A stretch of DNA of 64,000 bases. It comes from an uncultured Eubacteriales bacterium. Lineage in GTDB: Bacteria; Bacillota; Clostridia; Peptostreptococcales; Anaerovoracaceae. Where the stretch lies: NCBI GenBank assembly GCA_902786355.1, contig CADABZ010000010.1, forward strand, positions 62,001 to 126,000, written 5' to 3'. Under the pieces are notes generated by a model. It saw only the letters and a list, made by a program, of their open reading frames with translations. It was not told where the DNA came from and did not search any database. How positions within the stretch are numbered: position 1 is the stretch's first letter; each line of letters starts with the position of its first letter. A program made the position numbers and the translations under genes. Below, piece after piece: positions 1-8,828 of the stretch.

Positions 1-238
1 CAAGAGCAAGCGCGCATATAAGTGCTGCTATCGCAATAAATCCGGCAACTGCAGCAATTACTATGCCGATCTCTTTGATGCCGAACTTCTTCTCCTCATG
101 GTCGTATTTCTCTTCCGGATCATAATCTGTCAATCCGAGTTTCGTTGATGAATTTACAAGCATGCGGTCATCAAGATGCCTCAGTAAGCTTTTCTCCGGA
201 CTCTTCTGTTCATTATTCTTAGTTTCTTCTGCGTTCAT
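1..238 (-). CDS. Membrane protein of unknown function, N-terminal part only
   Basis: The gene runs off the left edge of the window, so only the first ~79 residues are visible. It starts at an ATG (238-236) preceded by AAGGAAG. A charged, Asn/Glu/Lys-rich cytoplasmic stretch of about 55 residues leads into a hydrophobic segment (IVIAAVAGFIAIAALICAL) that reads as a transmembrane helix. No family is recognised. It diverges from the sigma factor gene downstream. Confidence 0.6.
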   Translation of the reverse strand, partial: MNAEETKNNEQKSPEKSLLRHLDDRMLVNSSTKLGLTDYDPEEKYDHEEKKFGIKEIGIVIAAVAGFIAIAALICALAL

Positions 239-335
239 TAGTTCTTCCTTTTTATTATCCAATGCAAAAGGAGACTGAGCATATGCGTCCAGTCCCCGTT
301 CCCTCAGAAGTATACCACAGTTGCGGGACCCTTTC

Positions 336-365
336 TGCCCTTATGAATTATGCCCTTATGAATTA
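336..365. repeat. Two perfect tandem copies of a 15-bp unit
   Basis: TGCCCTTATGAATTA occurs at 336-350 and again immediately at 351-365. It lies in the divergent intergenic region upstream of the ECF sigma gene. The rest of 239-483 is AT-rich. A TGTAACC at 397-403 resembles an ECF -35 element, but no -10 element at the usual spacing was found. Confidence 0.8.
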
Positions 366-483
366 ATAAATAATTTTTTCCGAATGATGTGATTTTTGTA
401 ACCCGGGAATCGTATCCTATATGTAAGCGTCAAAACAAACGGATCCCGGGGTCCGTATCACATATACAGAGGAGCTGACAGCT

Positions 484-975
484 TTGCAGGACAGAGAAAG
501 AATCAAGGAAATATACGACCGGCAGGTCGACAGGGTGTACAGAACGGCGATGGTTTTCATGAAGAACAGCCAGGACGCCGAGGATATTGTGCAAAGTGTA
601 TTCCTGACACTGATCGAGAAAGGCATACAGTTTGATACACCCGAACACGAAAAAGCATGGTTCATCGTGACCACAAGAAACCGGTGCAAGGACATACTCA
701 AAAGCTACTGGCGAAAGAGCGTGGATTTTGTAGATGAAGGAATGAACGAGACGGCGGACATCGTCAGTACGGATCCGCCGGACAGCGATATCAGGGCCGA
801 GGCACTGGATATCATCATGAGCCTTCCCGAGGATCAGAGAGAAATGATCCTGCTGCACTACTATGAAGGCTACACGGTGAACGAGACAGCAGATATGCTG
901 AAACTCAGCGAGAGCAAAGTCAGGTCGCAGATCGCTTCTGCCAGAAGAGCTCTCAGCAAACTTACACGGAGGTAA
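484..975 (+). CDS. ECF-type RNA polymerase sigma factor
   Basis: 163 residues, the usual size for an extracytoplasmic-function sigma-70 family member. Region 2 (about residues 8-75) has the typical RVYRTAMVFMKNSQDAEDIV core, which contacts core polymerase and the -10 element. Region 4 (about 108-160) has a helix-turn-helix (GYTVNETADMLKLSESKVRS) for -35 recognition. The start is a TTG at 484 with GGAG at 471-474 nine bases upstream; no in-frame ATG fits the family start. Four bases separate it from the next gene, a predicted membrane protein with the layout of an anti-sigma partner. It probably directs a small stress or envelope regulon and its own operon, but the signal cannot be read from the sequence. 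Confidence 0.9.
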   Translation: MQDRERIKEIYDRQVDRVYRTAMVFMKNSQDAEDIVQSVFLTLIEKGIQFDTPEHEKAWFIVTTRNRCKDILKSYWRKSVDFVDEGMNETADIVSTDPPDSDIRAEALDIIMSLPEDQREMILLHYYEGYTVNETADMLKLSESKVRSQIASARRALSKLTRR

Positions 976-979
976 CGAT

Positions 980-2530
980 ATGGACGAGAACAAGATTATT
1001 AAAGAAGCTTTGGATTCGCTCATACCTGATGATCAGCAGAAGGACGACATCTGGCAGAGGATCGAAGCCTGCACTGATGTATACAAACTGGATAAGGCAG
1101 CAAGAACAGAAGTCACAGCTAAGAAATCTTCAAAGAAGAGCAGCAGGCCATCCGGCTCCATGGCAGCAAGGATCGTAGCAATAGCGGCAGCGTTTGTTCT
1201 GGTATTCGGAGGCATCGCATGGTTCTCTTCGACGACAGAAGAACTCCCGCAGAGCCTTTCCGGATACGTTTACGCAGCAGAAAGCAGGGCAACAGACATG
1301 ACAGCAAATGAAGTGCTCGTGTTTACAGGTGATCCGGCCGCCCATAAGGATCTTGATGTATATGCGCCGGCTATCTATTATCTGGATTCAGATATGCTGA
1401 TATTCGGTAACGGTACCGGCCTTGTCATATACGATCTGGCAGAATCCAGAGTGGACGGTCTTGTGGACATGCAGGCGATCTGCAGCGGATATTACAATAC
1501 GGATACGATAAGGACTCATGTGCTTGTTCAGGACGACAAGCTCATCGTATACAACACCAAGTCGAGCGGAGGAAAGCTGACCGCGAATGCAGGAGATGAT
1601 TTTGAAAACACTGAAGAATCCCTCGAGCCGTGGGGATACTATCACGTATTTGATCTCAGCCGGACCGGGACTGATGTGTCACTGATGGAATGCATCGAAT
1701 CTGGTGATGACAAGGACAAGATCAATGGATTCATCGAAGCAGGCAGTGCATATGAACACGAACACCTGCTGGATGCATTTGAACACATGGCGTACATACA
1801 GTCGAATGAAATGGACGATATAGTCGGATACGGCCTCGGATCGTACAGCGAAAAAGCCTTCGTTTCCGGTTCGGACGAGAAGACGCTTGCCAAAAGCGTT
1901 CTGGTCTGCCGCAGCAAAGACGCTCATGCATATGAGCTTTGCACTGAGACAGGCAAGAAGGGATCTGAACCCGTATTCACACAGCTCAACCTCGGCATCA
2001 CAGATGCTATGAGAGATGAAGTCGATGAGCTGAACAGGCTGCCTGAATATAAATACAACGATGATGATCCGGCCATCGGTGTCATCTGCGAATATCTGGC
2101 AGGCGAGTATTCTCAGGAGAATTACGATGCCGGCAAGAACGTTGCTATCCCGGCTCCGACCATTTACAGACAGGAGCAGGTAAGCGGAGAACTGCTTGTC
2201 TTCGGATACTTCTGGACAGACACTTACTGCAAGAACGGCAACACGCTTATATCAGTCAGCGGCGGGGCTGTTCCGGGATGCTTCCACCTTGTCAAAGACG
2301 GGGACACATATAAGATCGCAAGCATAGATGCCGCCGAAGACGGAGATAAATATGAAGAGAGCATCAGAAAGATGACCGAAGGATTCCCGGGTCTCTACGA
2401 GAAGTACTTTGCAGGCGACGGCATTGATGAAAAGGTCAGAAAAGAAGCGATCAACGATTACGTACTCAGCAACGGACTCGGCATTGATTATTACAAAGAC
2501 TACGGCTGGGATCCTGTAGCACTTAATTAA
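980..2530 (+). CDS. Probable membrane-anchored anti-sigma factor with large extracytoplasmic domain
   Basis: 516 residues. An acidic and basic cytoplasmic N-terminus (1-60) is followed by one transmembrane helix (about 62-81) and a large exported region of about 430 residues. That part has repeating beta-rich segments such as LDVYAPAIYYLDSDMLIFG and VLVQDDKLIVYN, which suggest a beta-propeller-like fold. I do not recognise a named catalytic family. The overlap-like spacing to the sigma gene (4 bases) and the one-helix topology are the basis for the anti-sigma call, which is inference. A strong hairpin follows the stop. Confidence 0.6.
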   Translation: MDENKIIKEALDSLIPDDQQKDDIWQRIEACTDVYKLDKAARTEVTAKKSSKKSSRPSGSMAARIVAIAAAFVLVFGGIAWFSSTTEELPQSLSGYVYAAESRATDMTANEVLVFTGDPAAHKDLDVYAPAIYYLDSDMLIFGNGTGLVIYDLAESRVDGLVDMQAICSGYYNTDTIRTHVLVQDDKLIVYNTKSSGGKLTANAGDDFENTEESLEPWGYYHVFDLSRTGTDVSLMECIESGDDKDKINGFIEAGSAYEHEHLLDAFEHMAYIQSNEMDDIVGYGLGSYSEKAFVSGSDEKTLAKSVLVCRSKDAHAYELCTETGKKGSEPVFTQLNLGITDAMRDEVDELNRLPEYKYNDDDPAIGVICEYLAGEYSQENYDAGKNVAIPAPTIYRQEQVSGELLVFGYFWTDTYCKNGNTLISVSGGAVPGCFHLVKDGDTYKIASIDAAEDGDKYEESIRKMTEGFPGLYEKYFAGDGIDEKVRKEAINDYVLSNGLGIDYYKDYGWDPVALN

Positions 2531-2545
2531 CGGAATATGATCCGG

Positions 2546-2585
2546 AAAAGGCACCTGCCGCCCATCGATGCGGCAAGTGCCTTTT
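2546..2585. terminator. Bidirectional rho-independent terminator
   Basis: The stem AAAAGGCAC..TGCCGC / GCGGCA..GTGCCTTTT has T-runs on both strands. It serves the sigma/anti-sigma operon on the plus strand and the convergent thiamine operon on the minus strand. Confidence 0.85.
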
Positions 2586-2600
2586 CATCTTATCCTTTTT

Positions 2601-3254
2601 TTACGAATACAGCTCATCCCACAATTCATTTTCATATCCAGCGCATCTCACGAATATATCTTTCAGCATCTTTGCCGTTTCAAGGCTGATGCCCTGCGTT
2701 TCGCGGTCGAGAACGTCGATCCACATCTGATTTGCTTCAAGATACTCCCTGCATGTGTATGCGTCAAACCAGAACTTATACGGAGAAGCTGCTATGCTGT
2801 CCGCATGTTCTGAAACAACCTTTTCACATATGTATGCATACAGCCATGAGCACTGAAGGAGGGCCGTAAGCCCGGCGATCAGCCCGTGATCATGCACCTG
2901 TCTCTGCATATAGCCGATGTACTCAGATATCACCGGCAGCCTGGCAGCGCAGCTGATTTCCTCGTCGCTTACGCCGAGCTGCTTCATGTGCGGGACGTGG
3001 ACACGGTACGTCTCGTTCTCCGTCTCCGCGATCACTGCATCCATGAAAGCTGTCATCTCCGCATCATCGGTCCTGCTCTGTATCAGTCTCAGGGTATCGA
3101 TGTAGTCGAACAGATACAGATAATCCTGGATCATATAACGGCGGAAAAGCCCCTCATCGAGGGACCCTTCCGCCATTTCTCTTACAAAAGATTTTTCTGC
3201 CGCTTCGCCCCACAGATCCTGTGCGGCCTCATACAGCATATCAGAGATTTTCAT
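2601..3254 (-). CDS. tenA: TenA-family aminopyrimidine aminohydrolase (thiaminase II)
   Basis: 217 residues from ATG 3254, which overlaps the cytX stop by ATGA. TenA hydrolyses aminomethyl-HMP from degraded thiamine to HMP, feeding ThiD. Residues known to matter in Bacillus TenA fall at the same numbers: D44 and Y47 (in QDYLYLF), Y112, the nucleophile C135 (in LLQCSWLY) and Y139. The C-terminal glutamate is probably E208 in YENELW. It is the last gene of a TPP-riboswitch operon and follows a putative HMP transporter, which fits salvage of imported pyrimidine rather than de novo synthesis. No thiC was seen. Confidence 0.93.
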   Translation of the reverse strand: MKISDMLYEAAQDLWGEAAEKSFVREMAEGSLDEGLFRRYMIQDYLYLFDYIDTLRLIQSRTDDAEMTAFMDAVIAETENETYRVHVPHMKQLGVSDEEISCAARLPVISEYIGYMQRQVHDHGLIAGLTALLQCSWLYAYICEKVVSEHADSIAASPYKFWFDAYTCREYLEANQMWIDVLDRETQGISLETAKMLKDIFVRCAGYENELWDELYS

Positions 3255-4429
3255 TGCTTTGATCCTATAGCCTTTTCTGCAATTCCTACTACAACACATA
3301 TTAGTATAGTTGCGGCTATATCTACAAGTGTACTCCCGATCGGAAGATCTATCGTCATCATCTTTCTGTAAAGAAGGAATCCGGCGAACCAGATGATCAG
3401 GTTCTTCACGCATACCGTCTCCCCGTTATGATCCCTCCTGAGGATGAAAAAGTCTGCTATCATGACAGCGATCATCGGAGCAAACACCGATCCTATGAGA
3501 TACAGAAAGTCTGTAAAGTTGTCCATCGGGAATATTATAGCAGCTGCTGTTCCTATAGCGGCTGCAGCTATCGCGACCTTACGTCCGTCTACCTTCTCCG
3601 AAAACAGTTCACTGGAGATACCGGCTGAATAAGCATCGAGGAACGTAGTCGTCACAGTTGACAAAACGATGATTATCAGGCCTGCTATCCCAAGACCCGC
3701 GCTCAGCATTATCTCAGCGATATCCGAAGTGCCCGCCAGCAAAGCGGATCCCAGTCCGATTATGTACATCCAGCAGCTGACAACTCCGTATACCACTGCC
3801 GAACAGGCTGATGCAGCGACAGGTTTCTCCGCCTCTCTGGTGTAATCGCTTATGAGCGGAAGCCATGACAGCGGCATGGCCACATTGAGCTCGATGGCCG
3901 CTCCGAACGACAGGCCTCCCTCCGCGGCAGCAGACAGATCGCCTCTGCGGAATATGAGGAACGAGAGCACGACAGTAAGTATGAACAATGCACTCATCGC
4001 TATGAGATTCACCTTGCCGAGACTCTTGATGCCTATGATGAGCCAGACCATGATCAGTCCGCCTATGACGACCGCCCAGATCCAGTGACCGCATGGCAAT
4101 GCTCCGTTTGCGGCAAGGGCTCCGTCATATATCATGATCGCAGTCCACCCGACAAGCTGAAGAACATTCAGCATTGCGAAAAGGAACGCTCCCTTGCTAC
4201 CAAAGCTCAGCGTAACAGTCTCCATGGCGCTCATTCGCCTTTTGCCACCCATACATCCCGCAAGAAACAGCAGGAAGCATCCTATGACATGACCTATGAT
4301 TATCGACAGCAATCCCTGGGAGAAGCCGAGCGGCGCCAGGAAGGTCCCTGTCATTATTTCGGCCAGACTAACACCCGCGCCAAACCATATCAGCGCGTTC
4401 TCAAATACCGAAGTCCTTTTCCCGGTCAT
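3251..4429 (-). CDS. cytX: NCS1-family transporter, putative hydroxymethylpyrimidine permease CytX
   Basis: 392 residues with about 12 hydrophobic segments. The N-terminal signature ENALIWFGAGVSLAEIMTGT is that of the cytosine/purine/thiamine (NCS1) permeases. CytX members sit in thiamine operons and are thought to import the HMP moiety or its derivatives; that substrate is inferred from context. It is placed two bases after thiD and overlaps tenA by four bases, so the three are probably translationally coupled. Confidence 0.88.
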   Translation of the reverse strand: MTGKRTSVFENALIWFGAGVSLAEIMTGTFLAPLGFSQGLLSIIIGHVIGCFLLFLAGCMGGKRRMSAMETVTLSFGSKGAFLFAMLNVLQLVGWTAIMIYDGALAANGALPCGHWIWAVVIGGLIMVWLIIGIKSLGKVNLIAMSALFILTVVLSFLIFRRGDLSAAAEGGLSFGAAIELNVAMPLSWLPLISDYTREAEKPVAASACSAVVYGVVSCWMYIIGLGSALLAGTSDIAEIMLSAGLGIAGLIIIVLSTVTTTFLDAYSAGISSELFSEKVDGRKVAIAAAAIGTAAAIIFPMDNFTDFLYLIGSVFAPMIAVMIADFFILRRDHNGETVCVKNLIIWFAGFLLYRKMMTIDLPIGSTLVDIAATILICVVVGIAEKAIGSKQ

Positions 4430-4431
4430 AA

Positions 4432-5241
4432 TTACACCTCCCTTATGAACTCTTCAGGAAGGGCGTAATTATGCATCAGCGGTCCGGATCCCTTGCCGAG
4501 ATCTAGCATCGCTCCCAAAGCACCTGAAAGGTATGCCTTGGCGCGCTCTACAGACTCTGTGAGGCTGCAGCCTTTGGCAAGATTGGACGCTATCGCACTG
4601 GAAAGAGTGCATCCTGTTCCATGCGTATTAGGATTGTCTATTCTTCTGCCCATGAACCACACAGCTTCCCCGCTCTCAGCGCAGAAAAGGACATCGTTGG
4701 CATCATTGATGCTGTGTCCTCCCTTGACAAGAGCAGCGCATCCGTAGCGCTCAAAGAGTGTCTTTGCAGCCTTCTCCATGTCAGCCTCAGTCCTGATAGT
4801 CATATCCGCCAGGATCTCAGCCTCAGGAATGTTAGGTGTGATGACTGTTGCAAGAGGAAGCAGTCTGGCCTTAAGGGTATCTATCGCAGTATCCTCTATC
4901 AGGCGGGCTCCGCTTGTAGCCACCATGACAGGGTCAACGACAATATTGACTGCTTTGTATTCCGTAAGGCAGTCCGCGATGACCCCGATAAGTTCGGATG
5001 AGGAGACCATTCCTATCTTGACTGCGTCAGGGAAAATGTCCTCAAACACTGCATCTAGCTGTTTCCTGAGAAACTCCGGTGATGCTTCAAGTATACCTGT
5101 CACGCCGGTGGTATTCTGCGCCGTGAGTGCCGTGATCGCGCTCATTGCGTATACCCCATTCATGGTCATCGTTTTGATGTCTGCCTGAATACCGGCGCCT
5201 CCGCAGGAATCCGACCCTGCGATTGTCAATGCTTTTCTCAT
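4432..5241 (-). CDS. thiD: Hydroxymethylpyrimidine / phosphomethylpyrimidine kinase
   Basis: 269 residues from ATG 5241, chosen because AAAGGAG lies just upstream. It phosphorylates HMP to HMP-P and HMP-PP. Ribokinase-fold markers are present: AGSDSCGGAGIQADIKT at the N-terminus for substrate binding, VVDPVMVATSGARL mid-protein, and GTGCTLSSAIASNLAKG near the C-terminus with the catalytic-type anion hole. It lies 80 bases downstream of the HAD gene and is probably still within the riboswitch-controlled transcript, since no terminator is seen in the gap. Confidence 0.95.
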   Translation of the reverse strand: MRKALTIAGSDSCGGAGIQADIKTMTMNGVYAMSAITALTAQNTTGVTGILEASPEFLRKQLDAVFEDIFPDAVKIGMVSSSELIGVIADCLTEYKAVNIVVDPVMVATSGARLIEDTAIDTLKARLLPLATVITPNIPEAEILADMTIRTEADMEKAAKTLFERYGCAALVKGGHSINDANDVLFCAESGEAVWFMGRRIDNPNTHGTGCTLSSAIASNLAKGCSLTESVERAKAYLSGALGAMLDLGKGSGPLMHNYALPEEFIREV

Positions 5242-5321
5242 CTTTTCTCCTTTCTGCTGAAAGCATTCACTTTTATATAGCGACATCGAGTGGTGCCCCC
5301 GGGATGCCGCTTATTCAGTTT

Positions 5322-5987
5322 TTATTGAAAAAGTGCAGTTATTTCGCACAGTTCGTGTATATATATTTCTGCTGATCCTCTCAGCCCTTCCTGATCGCTC
5401 TCACCCTTGCTGTCGAACACACCCACAGTGTGGTATCCGGCAGCTGCCGCTGTCCTGAGGGCATAGAGAGAATCCTCGAATACGCAGGTTTCTCCCGGCG
5501 CTGTCCCCATGTGGCCGGCGGCCGCATCATATATATCCGGAGAGTGCTTGCTCTTTCCGATCTCGGCATTTGTAAACATCCTGTCCACATAGCTGAGAAG
5601 ACCGTTCCTTTCAAGAGCTCTCTCTATATGTTCACGGGGGCTTGAGGTCGCCGCGGTGATCTTTATGCCTGCCCCGCTTACTGCCTGCAGCAGCTGCTTC
5701 GCACCAGGCTTGGCCTGGACTTCATAGTAGTAGAAGTCGCGAAGCATCTCCTGCAGGCCGCTGCCTATCTCCTCTACGGTCAGGTCGATGGAGTAATGCT
5801 CCCTGAGGTACTCCGTACCCTGCTCCATGCTCATTGAGAAAAGTATCTCCTCAAGGCCTTCCTCAGGTGTCTTTCCAATGCTCACCAGATATCTGGCTCC
5901 GAGGTCCGTCCAGATCCCCATCGAATCCAGCAGGACCCCGTCAACATCGAAGATCACCCCTTTTATATCCCGTCTGAAGTTCTTCAT
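5322..5987 (-). CDS. HAD-family phosphatase, candidate thiamine-monophosphate phosphatase
   Basis: 221 residues of the beta-phosphoglucomutase-like HAD class. Motif I is FDVDGVLLDS (D14 nucleophile, D16 acid/base), motif II is the ATSS stretch, the lysine is in KSKHSPD and motif IV is FEDSLYAL. It starts inside thiE (ATGA overlap) within the thiamine operon. Some bacteria dephosphorylate thiamine-P to thiamine with a HAD enzyme before pyrophosphorylation, and no thiL is visible here. That role is inference from context; a general sugar-phosphate phosphatase is the alternative. Confidence 0.8.
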   Translation of the reverse strand: MKNFRRDIKGVIFDVDGVLLDSMGIWTDLGARYLVSIGKTPEEGLEEILFSMSMEQGTEYLREHYSIDLTVEEIGSGLQEMLRDFYYYEVQAKPGAKQLLQAVSGAGIKITAATSSPREHIERALERNGLLSYVDRMFTNAEIGKSKHSPDIYDAAAGHMGTAPGETCVFEDSLYALRTAAAAGYHTVGVFDSKGESDQEGLRGSAEIYIHELCEITALFQ

Positions 5988-6640
5988 GCCCTGACCATTT
6001 CCTCAGTTACTTTCTTCAGCGAAGCGGTTGCTTCGTAAATGTTTTTCTGTCCGTAGATGGCACTGATCACGGCTATGCCGCAGATACCGCTGCCGGCAAG
6101 CTCAGGAGTGTTCTTCTCTGTGATGCCGCCTATGGCAACGACCGGTATCGACACGGCTTCGCATATGGCCTTAAGTGTTTCGAAGGAAACATCGTCCGCA
6201 TCATCCTTGGAACTGGTAGGGAAAACAGCACCGACTCCGAGGTAGTCAGCTCCGCGCTTCTCTGCGAGCACTGCCTGCTCGACCGTCTGCGCTGAAACGC
6301 CGAGGATCTTGTCCGGACCGATTAGTGCGCGCACATCGCCCGCTTCCATATCGCTTTGTCCTACGTGGACGCCGTCAGCATCCATTCTTACAGCGATATC
6401 CACATTGTCGTTGACTACGAACGGAACGCCGTACTCTCTGGCCATTGCCTGGAGTTCGACCGCTTCCTGATAGAACTTCTCATCGTCAAGGTCCTTCTCT
6501 CTCAGCTGCAGGAATGTGACCCCGCCGTCAAGGCTTTCGCGGACCACGTCATACAGAGTCCTTTCTCCCAGCCAGTGCCTGTCTGTCACTGCGTACAGCA
6601 GCAGCGACTCTGCCAGCTTATCTCTCATGTCTGCTTTCAT
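5984..6640 (-). CDS. thiE: Thiamine-phosphate synthase
   Basis: About 218 residues from ATG 6640; a TTG six bases upstream is nearer the AAAGGAG site and is possible too. The enzyme joins HMP-PP and hydroxyethylthiazole-P to give thiamine-P. TIM-barrel signatures visible are LQLREKDL, VNDNVDIAVRMDADGVHVGQ, GVSAQT, GVGAVFPTSSKDDA and PVVAIGGI, all at family positions. The stop overlaps the HAD start, and thiM ends 16 bases upstream. Confidence 0.95.
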   Translation of the reverse strand: MKADMRDKLAESLLLYAVTDRHWLGERTLYDVVRESLDGGVTFLQLREKDLDDEKFYQEAVELQAMAREYGVPFVVNDNVDIAVRMDADGVHVGQSDMEAGDVRALIGPDKILGVSAQTVEQAVLAEKRGADYLGVGAVFPTSSKDDADDVSFETLKAICEAVSIPVVAIGGITEKNTPELAGSGICGIAVISAIYGQKNIYEATASLKKVTEEMVRA

Positions 6641-6656
6641 ATGCAAAACTGCTCCT

Positions 6657-7478
6657 TTATCTGATCTCGTACTTTGCGCCTTCATCCAGCGTTTTGCCGT
6701 CCATGTTGAAGATGGCATCGATTATACGGTTTCTGTATGTTGAATTTCCATCGCCTTCCTGCATGCGGCTCCAGCCGATCTCTCCGGCAAGGCCCATGGT
6801 GCATACAGCTGCCGCAGCTGCATCAAGAGGTGCTTCAGGGTTGGCCACAAGGAAAGCTGTCATCATGCCTGAAAGCTGGCAGCCTGTGCCGGTGATCCTG
6901 CCCATTTCAGGTCTGCCGTTTCTGATGATATAGCATCTGTCAGCATCGGCAACCAGGTCGATAGCTCCTGTGATGGCTATGACAGAGCCGGTCTTCTTTG
7001 CCAGGTCCTTTGCGAACTTTACTGCGCTGTCAAGTGATTCCTCGGTTACTGCATCTGCTACATCGGCATCTACACCCTTGGTGGTGCCGCTTCCGAGAGC
7101 GAGAGTCTTGATCTCGGAGATGTTGCCGCGGATCACGTTAAATTTGATTTTATCCATCAGTCCCACAGCTGTATTGGTACGAAGAGCTGATGCCCCGGCA
7201 CCGACAGGGTCGAGAAGAACGACATGTCCGAGCTCATTGGCTCTCTTTCCTGCGCGGTACATTCCCTCGATGCTGCTCTTGTTGAGCGTACCGATGTTGA
7301 TGTTGAGTCCGCCGCAGATAGTCGTGATGTCTTCAACGTCTTCCGGCTCGTCCGACATAATAGGACTCCCCCCGCATGCAAGCAGCACGTTAGCTACGTC
7401 GTTTACCGTCACATAGTTAGTGATGTTGTGGACCAGCGGTACATTCTTTCTCACATTCTCAATACACGTTCCAAGCAT
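6657..7478 (-). CDS. thiM: Hydroxyethylthiazole kinase
   Basis: 273 residues from ATG 7478, which has AAGGAGGAG just upstream. It phosphorylates salvaged thiazole for ThiE. Family marks are LVHNITNYVTVNDVANVLLA at the N-terminus, LLDPVGAGAS mid-protein and GTGCQLSGM near residue 200, with the conserved Cys. It is the first gene after the TPP riboswitch and its terminator. Together with ThiD, ThiE, TenA and CytX it points to thiamine made from salvaged halves. Confidence 0.95.
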   Translation of the reverse strand: MLGTCIENVRKNVPLVHNITNYVTVNDVANVLLACGGSPIMSDEPEDVEDITTICGGLNINIGTLNKSSIEGMYRAGKRANELGHVVLLDPVGAGASALRTNTAVGLMDKIKFNVIRGNISEIKTLALGSGTTKGVDADVADAVTEESLDSAVKFAKDLAKKTGSVIAITGAIDLVADADRCYIIRNGRPEMGRITGTGCQLSGMMTAFLVANPEAPLDAAAAAVCTMGLAGEIGWSRMQEGDGNSTYRNRIIDAIFNMDGKTLDEGAKYEIR

Positions 7479-7499
7479 ATTCTCCTCCTTGTACAAACT

Positions 7500-7531
7500 A
7501 AAAAGCAGATATGCCTGTAGGTCATATCTGC
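7500..7531 (-). terminator. Intrinsic terminator, expression platform of the TPP riboswitch
   Basis: On the minus strand a 9-bp perfect stem (GCAGATATG / CATATCTGC) is followed directly by TTTTT. It sits between the aptamer and the thiM ribosome site, so ligand-bound aptamer is expected to favour termination. Confidence 0.88.
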
Positions 7532-7564
7532 CTTAATTACTTGCTTATACAAAGCGGCTATGTA

Positions 7565-7648
7565 TATCCCTACGTTGGCATTATCCAAATCAGGTTATGG
7601 GTCCGGGACGCACCTCCCGTTCTCAGCCTGCCTACGCAAGCTCCCCTT
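7565..7648 (-). promoter_or_regulatory. TPP riboswitch (THI element)
   Basis: The minus strand carries the conserved TPP-aptamer blocks in order: AAGGGGAGC, GGCTGAGA, then ACCCATAACCTGATTTGG, ATAATGCCA and ACGTAGGGA. It is upstream of thiM and followed by a terminator, so high TPP should shut off the salvage operon. Confidence 0.96.
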
Positions 7649-7659
7649 TTGTCTATATT

Positions 7660-7688
7660 AGATTACTCTACACCGTGTATGTATGCAA
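7660..7688 (-). promoter_or_regulatory. Sigma-A type promoter of the thiamine operon
   Basis: On the minus strand TTGCAT (7688-7683), a 17-base spacer and TAATCT (7665-7660) lie just upstream of the riboswitch 5' end. Confidence 0.75.
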
Positions 7689-7742
7689 GACGTTTTTAAT
7701 TATTTATTACCGGTTTACAGGACCGGCGCTGTTCCCCGCCCG

Positions 7743-8614
7743 TCATGCTGCATGATCAGTGCTGTGCTGTGCCTCATTTTTCCTTATGACTGTGTCGGAT
7801 ATAGTGATCACCGATGCGATCACCAGAAGCACGATGCCTACGATGGTGTTCCAGTACACGGTCTCATGCAGGATTATGACTGCGAATACAGGTGCGATCG
7901 CAGGCTTGATCTGATCGCCAGGAAGTAGAAGAGATAGCCGATACCTGTTACAACGATGCCGCAGTACAGTACGACCGCCAGGTTCTCAGCAAGTCCCGCA
8001 ACTACCGGGTGGCCTGTCGCAGCAGTGAACACCAGCAGTATCAGTGCGCCGACTATGAAGCTGACGCTGGTCTGAGTTATAGTGCCGATCCTCTTTATCG
8101 ATCTCTTGCCCATGACTGTATATGCGGCAAAAGTCACAGCTGCAAAGACCATGATGACCATTCCGAGAGCGGTATTTCCTTCCTGTACATCCCAAGGTCT
8201 GATCATAAATATTGCTGCTACTACACCGAGCGCAAAAGCTATCCACTTGCGGGTATCCATTTTTTCTGATGTAAAGATGTGCGCTATTACCATCGCGTAC
8301 AGCGGATTGGTGCAGAAGAGCGGAGCTGCTGTTGCAGCATTACACCTCAGAACTCCCATCTGGAAAGCGACCATGCTGATTGCAATGCCCACGATTCCCA
8401 GGAGTGCCATCCACGCGACATCCTTCCCGTTCAGCCTGTACCCGCTCTTCCTGCATTCGAAATATGCAGCAGGCGCGAGGATCAGCCCGCCTATGAGGAA
8501 CCTGACGGCAGTCAGCTGGAACGAATCCAGATTGACGCCTCCGATTTTGAGAGCTACCTCCATCGTTGCGAAGATAGTCGCGGCCATTATTATACAAGCA
8601 ACAACTTTTTTCAT
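7743..8614 (-). pseudogene. EamA/DMT-family transporter gene with a frameshift near its 3' end
   Basis: From ATG 8614 an open frame gives 246 residues with eight hydrophobic helices of the EamA type and then goes out of frame near 7905-7917, ending at 7874. In another frame the missing C-terminus continues with IKPAIAPVFAVIILHETVYW, the typical last helix of this family, and ends at a TGA at 7743-7745. The two frames meet at GGCGATCAG, which reads sensibly in both (LAIR and GDQ), as if about 11 bases between short direct repeats were lost. It could be a real pseudogene or an assembly error. The substrate is unknown. Confidence 0.82.
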
Positions 8615-8669
8615 CTCATAGCACTTCTTTCAATCAGATTCCGCCCGTAAGAGGCGGTTGACCTGTAAC

Positions 8670-8697
8670 AGTATACTCTCTTTGCCCGTCATGTGAA
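8670..8697 (-). promoter_or_regulatory. Probable promoter of the EamA transporter gene
   Basis: On the minus strand TATACT (8675-8670) is preceded at 16 bases by TTCACA (8697-8692). It lies 56 bases upstream of the ATG. Confidence 0.6.
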
Positions 8698-8771
8698 CGA
8701 AGTATTTTTATACATCCACCGCCCGAGCAGATAACAGGGCGGAACCGGTGCTCTGCCCTTTGCGAAACAAG

Positions 8772-8795
8772 AAAAACGCTGCCTCACGGCAGCGC
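8772..8795 (-). terminator. Intrinsic terminator of the flavin oxidoreductase locus
   Basis: On the minus strand the stem CGCTGCC / GGCAGCG with a 3-base loop is followed by TTTTTC. Confidence 0.85.
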
Positions 8796-8828
8796 TCTTC
8801 TCTCAAAGGATATCGATTATGACAATGA

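Noticed and set aside
395-431. ECF promoter for the sigma operon
   Set aside because: TGTAACC resembles a -35, but the CGTA that follows is only seven bases away, too close for a promoter.
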